Shown: positions 24,694 through 32,743 of the stretch, piece by piece | Layout of the letters: the number at the start of each line of letters is the position of its first letter | Position numbering within the stretch: the stretch's first letter is position 1 | Assembly: GCF_020010905.1 (NCBI RefSeq) | Contig: NZ_JAGJBY010000002.1 | Span: 4,836,001 to 4,900,000 of the forward strand | Length of the DNA stretch: 64,000 nt | Source: Streptomyces acidiscabies | GTDB lineage: Bacteria; Actinomycetota; Actinomycetes; Streptomycetales; Streptomycetaceae | Reading direction: 5' to 3' | Notes under the pieces: model-generated | What the model was told of the DNA's origin: nothing | The model's input: the letters and a program-made list of their open reading frames with translations, nothing else | Database searches by the model: none | Made by a program: the position numbers and the translations under genes

Positions 24694-25280
24694 ACGCGGG
24701 CCGCTGGCAGGTCGAGTACCCCTTGGGCCGCACCGACTCCATGCGCGCCCTCGGCACGGTGGCCGCGCCTTTGCTGGGCGGCTTCGACCTGGCCACGCTG
24801 ACCCTGCTGGCCACCGCCGACCGGCCGCCGAGGCTCGTGGACCTGGCGATGTCCGCCGTCACGACCGGCGCGGTCCTGTTCCTGTTCTGCCTCCAATTCA
24901 CCAGCAGCGGCCTCCTGTTCGCCGCCACCCCGGCCGAACGCGAGGGCTGGGTGGGCACGCTCGACGCCTCCGCCGCCCCCGACCGCCTGCTCGACGCCCA
25001 GCGCAAGGACCTCTGGCTCGCCGCCCGCTACTTCCGGCGCGCCCGCTGGACCTACGACCTGGGCCTGCTGGCGACGATGATCGGCATCGCGGCCATCGTC
25101 GTACCGGGGCGCCACGGCACGCTCGGGGGCTGGATCTCCACGGGCGTGGTGTGCGCCGGAGTGGTGGTCGAACTGGTGTGGATCATCGGCTCGCGTACGG
25201 CGCGGCGGCCGAGGTGGCTCCTGCCCGGGTACCGGGACGCCCGCGAGGCACTCCCGGGCACGGACGGCGACGCACCCTGA
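24690..25280 (+). CDS. Four-helix membrane protein (CHAT operon)
   Basis: 196 aa, GTG start overlapping the preceding stop (GTGA). Four hydrophobic segments at residues about 22-40, 52-75, 120-136 and 143-162, with a charged cytoplasmic-type loop between helices 2 and 3 (AEREGWVGTLDASAAPDRLLDAQRKDLWLAARYFRRAR) and a basic C-terminus. No known transporter signature. It may be a membrane effector or anchor for the CHAT protease; the function is unknown. Confidence 0.7.
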   Translation: MNAGRWQVEYPLGRTDSMRALGTVAAPLLGGFDLATLTLLATADRPPRLVDLAMSAVTTGAVLFLFCLQFTSSGLLFAATPAEREGWVGTLDASAAPDRLLDAQRKDLWLAARYFRRARWTYDLGLLATMIGIAAIVVPGRHGTLGGWISTGVVCAGVVVELVWIIGSRTARRPRWLLPGYRDAREALPGTDGDAP

Positions 25281-25292
25281 CATCTGTCAGGG
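25275..25292. promoter_or_regulatory. 18-bp inverted repeat at end of CHAT operon / upstream of SH3-like gene
   Basis: CCCTGACA-TC-TGTCAGGG, perfect 8-bp arms, overlapping the stop codon of the membrane-protein gene. A -10-like TAGCCT lies at 25315-25320. TGACA(T/N)CTGTCA boxes of this sort are bound by some LuxR/NarL-type response regulators. The repeat could also be a weak terminator stem, but no T-run follows. Confidence 0.5.
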
Positions 25293-25377
25293 ACGCGGCG
25301 GCCCAGGCGCGGTCTAGCCTTCGAGACGCCGGGCCCGGCGAACCCTCCGTCCTACCGTCCCCAGGGAGAACACACCC

Positions 25378-25764
25378 ATGACCAAGTCCATGAGAACCGT
25401 CGCCGCGACCGTGGCGTCCACCGCCCTCGCCGCCGCCGGCCTCGTCTTCGGCACGGCCGGCTCCGCCCACGCGACCGGCCACGGACCGGGCAACTACGGC
25501 GTCTGGGCGTCCGGCGTCAACGTCCGTGCCGGTGGCGGGGAGCAGTGCTACCTGTACCCGTCGGCCGCCAACTGTCCCGACATCCAGACCACCGTGAGCA
25601 GCCCGGCCCAGGTGTGGGTGTACTGCCAGCAGGAGGGCGCCCAGAGCGTCGGCGACAACCCGTACTGGGTGTGGGTCCTCACCCCGAGCGGCCACCGCGG
25701 CTACATGGCCAGCTACTACATCTCCAACGCCACGAACTCGATCGACGGCCTCGAACGCTGCTGA
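25378..25764 (+). CDS. Secreted SH3-like small protein
   Basis: 128 aa with a Sec signal peptide (MRTVAATVASTALAAAGLVF..., cleavage near SAHA-TG). The mature part has the bacterial SH3-like pattern ASGVNVRAGGGEQC ... VSSPAQVWVYCQQEG ... YWVWVLTPSGHRGYMASYYI. It has four Cys, probably two disulfides (C-x9-C early, later CQQ and terminal C). The role is probably extracellular binding, perhaps to cell wall; no enzyme domain. Confidence 0.75.
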   Translation: MTKSMRTVAATVASTALAAAGLVFGTAGSAHATGHGPGNYGVWASGVNVRAGGGEQCYLYPSAANCPDIQTTVSSPAQVWVYCQQEGAQSVGDNPYWVWVLTPSGHRGYMASYYISNATNSIDGLERC

Positions 25765-25791
25765 CGACAGGGCCCATGCGGCAGATGGGCG

Positions 25792-26466
25792 TCAGAGACT
25801 GAAGACGCGTTCGGCCCGGTCGCGCTCGGTGGTGTGCAGGTCCCAGTAGACCGGCGAGATCTCCTCGGGCTGGGCGGTCGGGAAGCCGGGGATCGCCGGT
25901 GTGCCGATGGACACGTCGATGGCGACGTGCGCCGCCTGGACGCCGGTTCCGGCCAGCTCCTTGTGCAGGTTGACGACCCAGTTGCGCAGGGCAGCCGCGG
26001 CGGCGTTGATGTTGGCGACCTGCGGCCCGGGGTCGACGGAACCGCCGCCGGTGGTGAACAGCAGGGTGCCCGCGCCGGCCTCACGCATCGCGGGCAGTAC
26101 CGCGCGGGTGGCGGCGATGGCTCCGTAGAGCTGGAACTCCATCTCGTGCTGCACGTCGGCCGGTTCGGTCGCGGCCGGGGTGGTCATGACGGTCTGGAGG
26201 CCGTTGACGGGGGAGTACTCCAGGACGTCGATGCCGCCGAAGTGCGAGGCCGCGTCCTTGAGCGCCTGGGCGAGCGCGGCGCGGTCGAGCACGTCGGCGG
26301 GGAACGCGGCGGCGGTGATGCCCTCGGCTGCCAGCTCCCCGGCGAGGTCTTCGAGCTTGGCCCGGTTGCGGGCGATCAGGGCGACGTCGTAGCCGTGCGT
26401 GCCGTACGTGCGGGCGATGGCGAGGCCGAGCTGGGGGCCGGCGCCGACGATGGCGATGGTGGGCAT
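25792..26466 (-). CDS. Short-chain dehydrogenase-like protein lacking the catalytic Tyr-Lys
   Basis: 224 aa from the ATG at 26466, preceded by GAAAGG; an ATG at 26487 lacks a site. N-terminal Rossmann motif IAIVGAGPQLGLAIAR and NAG-equivalent region (EYSPVN) are present. Where classical SDRs have YxxxK, this protein reads GPQVANINAAAAALRN, so the catalytic Tyr and Lys are absent. It may bind NAD(P) for a non-classical role. It is divergent from a TetR gene, which may control it. Confidence 0.75.
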   Translation of the reverse strand: MPTIAIVGAGPQLGLAIARTYGTHGYDVALIARNRAKLEDLAGELAAEGITAAAFPADVLDRAALAQALKDAASHFGGIDVLEYSPVNGLQTVMTTPAATEPADVQHEMEFQLYGAIAATRAVLPAMREAGAGTLLFTTGGGSVDPGPQVANINAAAAALRNWVVNLHKELAGTGVQAAHVAIDVSIGTPAIPGFPTAQPEEISPVYWDLHTTERDRAERVFSL

Positions 26467-26501
26467 GGAGGAACCTTTCGTGGACATGGAGGTGGAAAGG
26501 G

Positions 26502-26537
26502 CTATCCGTTTCCTTTCCGGAAAGCCCTATCCGTTTC
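26502..26537. promoter_or_regulatory. Repeated CTATCCGTTTC boxes between SDR and TetR genes
   Basis: CTATCCGTTTC occurs at 26502-26512 and 26527-26537 (25-bp period), flanking a 12-bp palindrome CTTTCCGGAAAG at 26513-26524. A GGATA in the opposite sense is at 26562-26566. The arrangement is likely the operator of the TetR at 26595. A -10-like TAGTCT (26582-26587) seven bases before the TetR ATG suggests a leaderless transcript. Confidence 0.5.
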
Positions 26538-26594
26538 GTGGTCCACCGTAACACGGGAACTGGATAAGGCACTCCGGTTGCTAGTCTGACCGGT

Positions 26595-27320
26595 ATGAGC
26601 CCCCGAGACCCCCACCCCGGCCCCGCCGCCGGCCCGGCCGATTCCGCAGGTCAGCCCAAGCGCAGCGACGCGGAGCGCAACCGGGGGAGGATCATCGCCG
26701 CCGCGCGCACGGTCTTCGGGCGCGACGGGCTGAACGCGTCGATGGCCTCGGTCGCACGGGAGACCGGGGTCGGGATCGCCACCCTCTTCCGCCACTTCCC
26801 CCGCAAGGAGGATCTCGTCGCCGCGGTCTTCGCCGACCGCATGAAGGCGTACGCGCAGGCCATCACCGAGGCCCTGGCCGACCCCGACCCGTGGCACGGC
26901 TTCACCGGCTACCTCCAGAACGTCTGCGCGATGCAGGCCGCCGACCGGGGCTTCGCCGACGTCCTGACCATGAGCTTCCCCGGCGTCCCGGAACTGGAGC
27001 AGTACCACGCCCGGGCGTACGAGGGCTTCCTCGAACTCATCGCCCGCGCCAAGGACAGCGGGCACCTGCGCGAGGACTTCACCAGCCGGGACCTCGTACT
27101 CCTGCTGATGGCCAACGCCGGAGTCCTCAGCGCCACCGGCGACGCCGCCCCGGACGCCTGGCGCCGCCTCGTCGCCTGGATGATCCAGTCCTTCCAGAAC
27201 CCGTCCCGCGGCCTACTCCCGCCCCCACCGGAAGACGCCGCACTGTACGAGGCGATGCGCCGCGCGAGCGAGGGCGTCACGGCCCCCGAGACGGGGAAAA
27301 GACGGCCCCCGCCCGCGTGA
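26595..27320 (+). CDS. TetR-family regulator
   Basis: 241 aa. A proline-rich N-terminal extension precedes the helix-turn-helix (RGRIIAAARTVFGRDGLNASMASVARETGVGIATLFRHFPRKEDLVAAVF). The C-terminal domain resembles those of many Streptomyces TetR proteins that control divergent SDR genes. It probably represses the SDR gene at 25792 through the repeated boxes in between. It has no operon partner downstream. Confidence 0.85.
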   Translation: MSPRDPHPGPAAGPADSAGQPKRSDAERNRGRIIAAARTVFGRDGLNASMASVARETGVGIATLFRHFPRKEDLVAAVFADRMKAYAQAITEALADPDPWHGFTGYLQNVCAMQAADRGFADVLTMSFPGVPELEQYHARAYEGFLELIARAKDSGHLREDFTSRDLVLLLMANAGVLSATGDAAPDAWRRLVAWMIQSFQNPSRGLLPPPPEDAALYEAMRRASEGVTAPETGKRRPPPA

Positions 27321-27423
27321 AAGGGCAAGCCCTCTGCACCCGCCCCTGCCCGCCCGGACGTACCGCCGGGCAGGCGCGTGCGGCAACCCTGGACGCTTCC
27401 AGCCGGGGTACGAGAGGGGACGT

Positions 27424-28671
27424 ATGCGGGCGCGGCAGAGCGGTGAGGAGCGGGAACCGCGGGGAGCCGCGAGCGCCGTACGGCCGGAAGCAGCGGCGCC
27501 GATGCTCGGGCTCCAGCCGCGCATCGGGAACGCGGCGGTCTCCCGCATCGTCGAACAGCGCCGGACCGCACCGGCGATCCAGCGCGTCACCGAGGACGAA
27601 CTGCACCAGCACCCGCCGGGCTCCTCGGTGCGGGTACGCGGCCCCCGCCGCTCCTTCTCGGGCGGTCGCACCCCGAACACGCTGACGACCGCCGAGTGGC
27701 AGACCCTCCCGCAGGCGACCCGCAACGCCAGCACCAAGGAGCGCGTGGACGTCGGCGTCGACCCGCAGACCCTCCAGGAGACCGACCCGCAGCTCCACCA
27801 GAGCCTGGGCAACCTCAACCGACTCGCCCCCGGCGTGCCCTGGGCGGCCGGACGCAACGCGGTCATCGAAGGCATCGGTCGCGCCGACCCCGGTACGGTC
27901 GGCCACTGGACCCAGCAGGACGCCCGCGACACCCAACTCGGCCTCGACGCACGGGCCGCACGCGACGCGTACACGGAAACCCCGGCGGACCGCCAGCAGC
28001 GTCACCAGGCCGTGGAGAACACCCTGGCCGGCGCCGCCGCCCCGGACGCGATGGGCGACCTGACCGCGCTGCTGGCCCAGTACGAGGGCGTGGCCATCGG
28101 CGGCGACCACTCCGGGGCACCGATCTGGGGGTTCCTGATCACCAACATGGCGGCCATCCAGGCAGCCGGCGTCAGCACCCTCTACCTGGAGAGCATCCGG
28201 GAGGACGGCTACCAGGCGCAGGTCGACGCGTACCTCGCCAGCGGCACCATGAGCCCCGAACTCCAGACGTTCGTCACCCGCTACGACGGCAACATGAACC
28301 TGGGCACGACCGGACTGGAAGCCACGCTCGCCGCCGCCCAGACACACGGCATGCGCGTCAAGGGCGTGGACGGCCGCCCGGCCCGCCGTCCGGCGCTGTC
28401 GGCGACCACCCTCTTCGAACGCGCCGCCGCCATGAACACGTACGCCTCCCAGGCCGTCACCCGCGACCGCCGCGATCCGGCCGCGGCCGGCGGCTACCTC
28501 ATGGAACTCGGCGCCGCGCACACCGGGATGCACGCGGGCCCGAGCCAGGACACGACGGTGCACGGCGCACCGTTCCAGAAGGACGAGGGCTTCCCCGGCG
28601 TCGACGACCTCCTGGGCATCCCGGCGGTCGAGTACGAGGCGGACCGCTTCCGCCGCCTGCCCAACCCCTGA
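27424..28671 (+). CDS. Putative toxin/effector: eCIS-type N-terminal tag and TIKI/EreA-like C-terminal domain
   Basis: 415 aa. Residues about 25-60 read MLGLQPRIGNAAVSRIVEQR ... AIQR, a short motif common at the N-termini of actinobacterial proteins linked to extracellular contractile injection systems (DUF4157 group). A low-complexity charged linker follows. The C-terminal 220 residues (VAIGGDHSGAPIWGFLITNM, TLYLESIREDGYQ, HGMRVKGVDGR and GGYLMELGAAHTGMH) recall the TIKI/ChaN/EreA-like fold seen in some toxin domains, with possible catalytic His and Glu. No eCIS structural genes are in this window, so delivery is inference. Confidence 0.55.
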   Translation: MRARQSGEEREPRGAASAVRPEAAAPMLGLQPRIGNAAVSRIVEQRRTAPAIQRVTEDELHQHPPGSSVRVRGPRRSFSGGRTPNTLTTAEWQTLPQATRNASTKERVDVGVDPQTLQETDPQLHQSLGNLNRLAPGVPWAAGRNAVIEGIGRADPGTVGHWTQQDARDTQLGLDARAARDAYTETPADRQQRHQAVENTLAGAAAPDAMGDLTALLAQYEGVAIGGDHSGAPIWGFLITNMAAIQAAGVSTLYLESIREDGYQAQVDAYLASGTMSPELQTFVTRYDGNMNLGTTGLEATLAAAQTHGMRVKGVDGRPARRPALSATTLFERAAAMNTYASQAVTRDRRDPAAAGGYLMELGAAHTGMHAGPSQDTTVHGAPFQKDEGFPGVDDLLGIPAVEYEADRFRRLPNP

Positions 28672-28739
28672 CCGGGGCACCCCACCGGACGAGCCAACAA
28701 GGTGCCGGAAAAGCTGGAGGGTGTGGAGCTGGGGAGGGC

Positions 28740-28762
28740 CCGGACCGCTTGTTACGGTCCGG
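28740..28762. terminator. Stem-loop between the putative toxin gene and the deoxysugar operon
   Basis: CCGGACCG-CTTGTTA-CGGTCCGG, a perfect 8-bp stem with a 7-nt loop followed by TTCT. It can end transcription of the toxin gene, or act as a 5' structure 35 bases before the 22-codon ORF. Confidence 0.45.
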
Positions 28763-28797
28763 TTCTGCCCAGCCCGCCACTCCTGGGAGCCACCGCC

Positions 28798-28866
28798 ATG
28801 AAGACCAGCGAGATGCGCGTCCCCCACGCCTGCCACACCGCCGCCGAGCCGGCCGGTGCGCGATGA
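28798..28866 (+). CDS. 22-codon small ORF coupled to the deoxysugar genes
   Basis: ATG at 28798 with a GGGAG site eight bases upstream; the product is MKTSEMRVPHACHTAAEPAG plus AR. It ends in an ATGA overlap with the 2,3-dehydratase start at 28863. Size and coupling suggest a leader peptide that sets translation of the operon. A small bioactive or RiPP-like peptide is possible but has no modification-enzyme support here. Confidence 0.45.
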   Translation: MKTSEMRVPHACHTAAEPAGAR

Positions 28867-30287
28867 CCACGGCACAACGTCCCCGCTCGCTGGCCGGTTC
28901 CGCGCTGACCCTCGACAGCGACCTGATGCCGCTCAGCCGCTTCCACGACTGGTTCGCCGAACGCACGGCGGCGCACCGGTTCACCGTCGGCCGGATCCCG
29001 TTCGCCGAGCTGGACGGCTGGTCGTTCGCGCCGGACACCGGCAACCTCGGCCACGACAGCGGCCGGTTCTTCACCGTCGAGGGCCTGAGCGTGCAGACCG
29101 ACCGCACCTGGATCTCCAGCTGGGTCCAGCCGATCATCGTGCAGCCGGAGATCGGCGTGCTGGGCATCCTGGCGAAGGAATTCGACGGCGTCCACCACTT
29201 CCTGATGCAGGCGAAGATGGAGCCCGGCAACGTCAACGGGCTGCAACTGTCCCCGACCGTCCAGGCCACCCGGAGCAACTACACGGGCGTGCACGGCGGC
29301 CGTCCCATCAAGTACCTCCAGTACTTCCGCCGGCCCCGGCGCGGCCGGGTCCTCGCCGACGTCCTCCAGTCCGAACAGGGCGCCTGGTTCCTGCACAAAC
29401 GCAACCGCAACATGATCGTCGAGACCGACGAGGACGTCCCGCTCGACGACGACTTCTGCTGGCTGACCCTCGCCCAGATCCGCCAACTGCTGCGCGTCCC
29501 GAACCTGGTGAACATGGACGCGCGCACCGTCCTGTCCTGCATCCCGCCGCACCTGGACCGGGGAAGCAGCCCGCCGAGGTCGCCGTTCGCCGGCTCGCTG
29601 CACGAATCCACCGCGCGCGGAGCCGAGGGCGTGCACGGCGGGGGAGACATCCTCAGCTGGCTCACCGAGGTACGCGCCCAGCGCGAACTCGTCCAGCGCC
29701 GCGTGCCGTTGGACCTCGCCGGCGAGGGCGGCTGGATACGCGAGAGCGACCGGATCACCCACCGCGACGGCCTGTACTTCGACGTCGTCGCCGTCGGGGT
29801 GGAGGCCACCAGCCGCGAGGTGGGCTCCTGGACCCAGCCGCTGTTCGCACCCCTGGAAGCGGGCCTGCTCGCCCTGCTGGTCAAACAGATCGACGGGGTC
29901 CTGCACGCACTGGTCGAGGCCCGTACGGACGCCGGGCTGCTCAACGTCGCGGAACTCGCCCCCACCGTGCAGTGCCAGCCGGTCAATTACCGCGACGTAC
30001 CGCCCGAACACCGGCCCAGGTTCCTCGACCACGTCCTGTCGGTGCCGCCGCAGCAGATCCGCTTCGACGTCCTCCAGTCCGAAGAGGGCGGGCGCTTCCA
30101 CCACGCCCAGAACCGGTACGTCATCGTCGAGGTCGGCGACGAGTTCCCGCTCGACGTCCCCGAGGAATACCGCTGGCTCACCGTCGACCAGCTCGGCGAC
30201 CTCCTCCAGCACAGCAACTACCTCAACGTCGAACTGCGCAGCTGCGTCGCCTGCCTGCAAGCCCTGCGCAGCGCGGGACCGGCATGA
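28863..30287 (+). CDS. NDP-hexose 2,3-dehydratase
   Basis: 474 aa, the normal length of this family, made of two internal repeats of about 220 residues. Each repeat carries the W(V/T)QP(I/L) ... GVLGILAKEFDGVHHFLMQAK / GLLALLVKQIDGVLHALVEAR pattern and VLQSE(Q/E)G..F. Enzymes such as TylX3/SpnO/EvaA remove the C2 hydroxyl of NDP-4-keto-6-deoxyglucose to start 2,6-dideoxysugar synthesis. Its product is unstable and normally goes straight to a 3-ketoreductase, which is the next gene (ATGA overlap). No other sugar-pathway genes or a glycosyltransferase are present here. Confidence 0.9.
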   Translation: MTTAQRPRSLAGSALTLDSDLMPLSRFHDWFAERTAAHRFTVGRIPFAELDGWSFAPDTGNLGHDSGRFFTVEGLSVQTDRTWISSWVQPIIVQPEIGVLGILAKEFDGVHHFLMQAKMEPGNVNGLQLSPTVQATRSNYTGVHGGRPIKYLQYFRRPRRGRVLADVLQSEQGAWFLHKRNRNMIVETDEDVPLDDDFCWLTLAQIRQLLRVPNLVNMDARTVLSCIPPHLDRGSSPPRSPFAGSLHESTARGAEGVHGGGDILSWLTEVRAQRELVQRRVPLDLAGEGGWIRESDRITHRDGLYFDVVAVGVEATSREVGSWTQPLFAPLEAGLLALLVKQIDGVLHALVEARTDAGLLNVAELAPTVQCQPVNYRDVPPEHRPRFLDHVLSVPPQQIRFDVLQSEEGGRFHHAQNRYVIVEVGDEFPLDVPEEYRWLTVDQLGDLLQHSNYLNVELRSCVACLQALRSAGPA

Positions 30288-31246
30288 CCGCCGTACGGTT
30301 CGGGGTGCTCGGCTGCGCCGACATCGCCGTGAGAACGATGATCCCGGCGCTCCTGGACCGCGCGACGCTGGTCGCGGTCGCCAGCCGGGACACCGCGAAG
30401 GCCGAACGGCTCGCCGCCCGGTACGGCTGCATCGCGGTCACCGGGTACGAGGCTCTCCTGGACCGAGCCGACATCGACGCGGTGTACGTCCCCCTCCCCG
30501 CGATGCTGCACGCCGAGTGGATCGAACGCGCCCTGCGCGCGGGCAAGCACGTCCTCGCCGAGAAACCGCTGTGCACGGACGCCCCCACGGCGGCCCGCCT
30601 CTTCGCCCTCGCCCGGGAGCGCGGACTGCTGCTGTTCGAGAACGTCATGTTCCTCCACCACAGCCAGCACGCCGCCGTCACCGAGGCGCTCGCCGACGGC
30701 ACGATCGGCGAACTGCGCGCCTTCACCGGCACGTTCACGATCCCCCCGAAGCCCCCGGGCGACATCCGCACCCTGCCCGTCGGCGGCGGCCTGCTCCTGG
30801 AGGCCGGCATCTACCCGCTCCGCGCGGCCCAGCACTTCCTGGGCCCCCACCTCACCGTCACCGGCGCCGTCCTGCGCCGCTTTGCCGGGGTCGTCCGCTC
30901 GGGCGCGATCCTGCTGAACGACGCCACCGGCGTGCCCGCGCACGTGACGTTCGGGATGGAGCACTCGTACCGGGCGTCCTACGAACTCGCGGGCGCCACC
31001 GGCCGGTTGGGCCTCGACCGGGCGTACACCCCGCCGGAGACGTACCGGCCCGTCCTCTGGATCCAGCGGCAGAACCACGTCGAGGAACGCACCCTGCCCG
31101 CCGACCACCAGTTCGCCAACGTGGTCCGGCTCTTCACCGACGCCGTACGCCGAGGTGACGGCCTGACCGCGTACGCGGACGCCTCCGTACGGCAGGCCGC
31201 CTTGGTGGACGAGGTCCTCGACCGGGCGGAGATCGTCGAGGCGTGA
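30284..31246 (+). CDS. NDP-hexose 3-ketoreductase (Gfo/Idh/MocA family)
   Basis: 320 aa. N-terminal NAD(P)-binding fold (RFGVLGCADIAVRTMIPAL), the AEKPLCTD motif with catalytic-type Lys, and a C-terminal alpha/beta domain (GGGLLLEAGIYPLRAAQHFLG). Homologues such as SpnN/TylC1 reduce the 3-keto group produced by the 2,3-dehydratase. Together the two enzymes give a 2,6-dideoxy-4-ketohexose. The pair overlaps by ATGA, so the two are coupled. Confidence 0.85.
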   Translation: MTAVRFGVLGCADIAVRTMIPALLDRATLVAVASRDTAKAERLAARYGCIAVTGYEALLDRADIDAVYVPLPAMLHAEWIERALRAGKHVLAEKPLCTDAPTAARLFALARERGLLLFENVMFLHHSQHAAVTEALADGTIGELRAFTGTFTIPPKPPGDIRTLPVGGGLLLEAGIYPLRAAQHFLGPHLTVTGAVLRRFAGVVRSGAILLNDATGVPAHVTFGMEHSYRASYELAGATGRLGLDRAYTPPETYRPVLWIQRQNHVEERTLPADHQFANVVRLFTDAVRRGDGLTAYADASVRQAALVDEVLDRAEIVEA

Positions 31247-31565
31247 TGTCCATACGGAAGCGGCGTGAAAAAGGTGTGCCTCAGGTAAGAATTCCCCACC
31301 CCGGAACCGGACCTCGCGGCGGGAATCCGGCATTGGTGATTACACGTGTCGTATGAGACTTCTCTTTGTCGATCGGCCACACCGAAGTGCGCGTCCCACC
31401 AGCTAGATTGATGCCTGCCTCGCACAGAAGAGCCCAGGGCAACTCCTGCGCTCCCACGGCGACAGCAATTCCCCACGCCTCACCAAAGGCTTTCTCTTCG
31501 CTGCCGGAAAACGCGTATCGCCGTCCGGCGGCTCACCCCCCTCACCTGGAAAGCACACGCATCCC
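31247..31565. other. Intergenic region upstream of the SGNH hydrolase
   Basis: About 320 bases of lower GC content. No gene seen. TAGATT at 31404-31409 is a possible -10; no good -35 was found. The SGNH ATG at 31566 has only a distant GGAAAG (31549-31554), so either a long leader or another start signal operates. Confidence 0.35.
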
Positions 31566-32648
31566 ATGAATCTCCTTCGGCGTTTCGGACCGGGGCTCGC
31601 CCTGTCCGCGATGACGGTCGTGCTGAGCACCCCGGCCCTGGCCTTCGCCCAGGACGCGACGAGCGGGAAGGACGCCACGTACTACATCTCGCTCGGTGAC
31701 TCCATAGCGTCCGGCTACCAGCCGGACGTCGACAAGGACACCCGCATCGCCTACACCGACCAGCTCTACACGCAGCTCAAGCAGCGTGACCCCGGCCTGA
31801 AGCACATACGCCTGGGGTGCAGCGGTGAGACGACCAAGACGCTGATCAGCGGCGGCACGTGCCGTTACCCGAAGGCGAAGTCCCAGCTGGACGCCGCGCT
31901 CAAGGCCATGGCCCAGCGCCGCGGCAGGATCGCCCTGGTGACGCTCACCGTGGGCGCCAACGACATCAAGGCGTGCGTCAGCCCGGCCGGAGCCCTCGAC
32001 GCGCAGTGCCTGAACCGGACGCGCACGACCATGGGCAAGAACATCGCCCAGATCACAGCCGCGCTCCACAAGGCGGGCACGAAGAACACCCGGTTCGTCG
32101 GCTCGACGTACTACAACCCGTTCCTGGCGACCTGGCTGCTGGGCCCGGCGGGCCAGAAGTCCGCCAAGGACTCCGCACCCCTGGTCAAAGCCGCCAACAC
32201 GGGCATCGCCCAGGTGTTCAAGGCCACCGGCTTCCAGGTCGCGGACGTCGCCGGCGCGTACTTCTCGGACGACTTCGCCACCCAGGTCGACACGCCCGCC
32301 TTCGGGAAGGTGCCGCGCAACGTCGCCACGATCTGCAAGCTCACCTGGACCTGCACCCCGCAGACGGACCCGCACCCCAACGCCGCCGGGCACAAGGTGA
32401 TCGCCGCCGCGTTCGCCGGGGCGCTCGCCAAGCCCAGGCCCGCCGCGCCCGCCACCGCAGGCGAGGCGGCCGTCGTGGTGCCCGCGAGCGACAAGGGCGC
32501 AGGCCGCCCGAGCGCGGACGGGCAACTCGCCGAGACCGGCGCGTCCGGCAGCACCCCCCTCGTCGCGGGCACGGGCCTCGCGGTCGTCGCGGCCGGCGGC
32601 GGCGCGGCCTACGTCGCACGCCGGCGCCGCGCGGGGGCGCAGGGCTGA
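31566..32648 (+). CDS. Secreted, sortase-anchored SGNH/GDSL hydrolase
   Basis: 360 aa. Signal peptide (FGPGLALSAMTVVLSTPALAFA-QD), then the SGNH blocks: ISLGDSIASG with nucleophile Ser, TVGANDIKAC with the oxyanion Asn, and TDPHPNAAGH with catalytic Asp and His. A low-complexity linker is followed by LAETG, a hydrophobic helix and a basic tail RRRRAG, the class E sortase signal found in Streptomyces. So it is a cell-wall-linked esterase or lipase; the substrate is unknown. Six Cys in the mature part likely form disulfides. Confidence 0.85.
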   Translation: MNLLRRFGPGLALSAMTVVLSTPALAFAQDATSGKDATYYISLGDSIASGYQPDVDKDTRIAYTDQLYTQLKQRDPGLKHIRLGCSGETTKTLISGGTCRYPKAKSQLDAALKAMAQRRGRIALVTLTVGANDIKACVSPAGALDAQCLNRTRTTMGKNIAQITAALHKAGTKNTRFVGSTYYNPFLATWLLGPAGQKSAKDSAPLVKAANTGIAQVFKATGFQVADVAGAYFSDDFATQVDTPAFGKVPRNVATICKLTWTCTPQTDPHPNAAGHKVIAAAFAGALAKPRPAAPATAGEAAVVVPASDKGAGRPSADGQLAETGASGSTPLVAGTGLAVVAAGGGAAYVARRRRAGAQG

Positions 32649-32660
32649 CCGAGGTACGAG

Positions 32661-32696
32661 GTGTGGGCCGCTCACGTCGACGCGAGCGGCCCACAC
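32661..32696. terminator. Strong intrinsic terminator-like hairpin between convergent genes
   Basis: GTGTGGGCCGCTC (32661-32673) pairs perfectly with GAGCGGCCCACAC (32684-32696), a 13-bp stem with a 10-nt loop. It lies between the convergent SGNH and TetR genes, so it can serve both. Confidence 0.75.
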
Positions 32697-32743
32697 GGGC
32701 GGTGCGGCCGAACGCCCGTGAAGGGCGCGTCCGGCGGGTCGGG

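Noticed and set aside
28798..28866. Calling the 22-codon ORF a RiPP precursor
   Set aside because: No maturation enzyme (YcaO, radical SAM, lanthionine synthetase, cyclase) nearby; coupling to sugar genes favours a leader.
31247..31565. Possible riboswitch (c-di-AMP type) upstream of the cell-wall SGNH hydrolase
   Set aside because: The conserved ydaO-type sequence blocks could not be found by eye.
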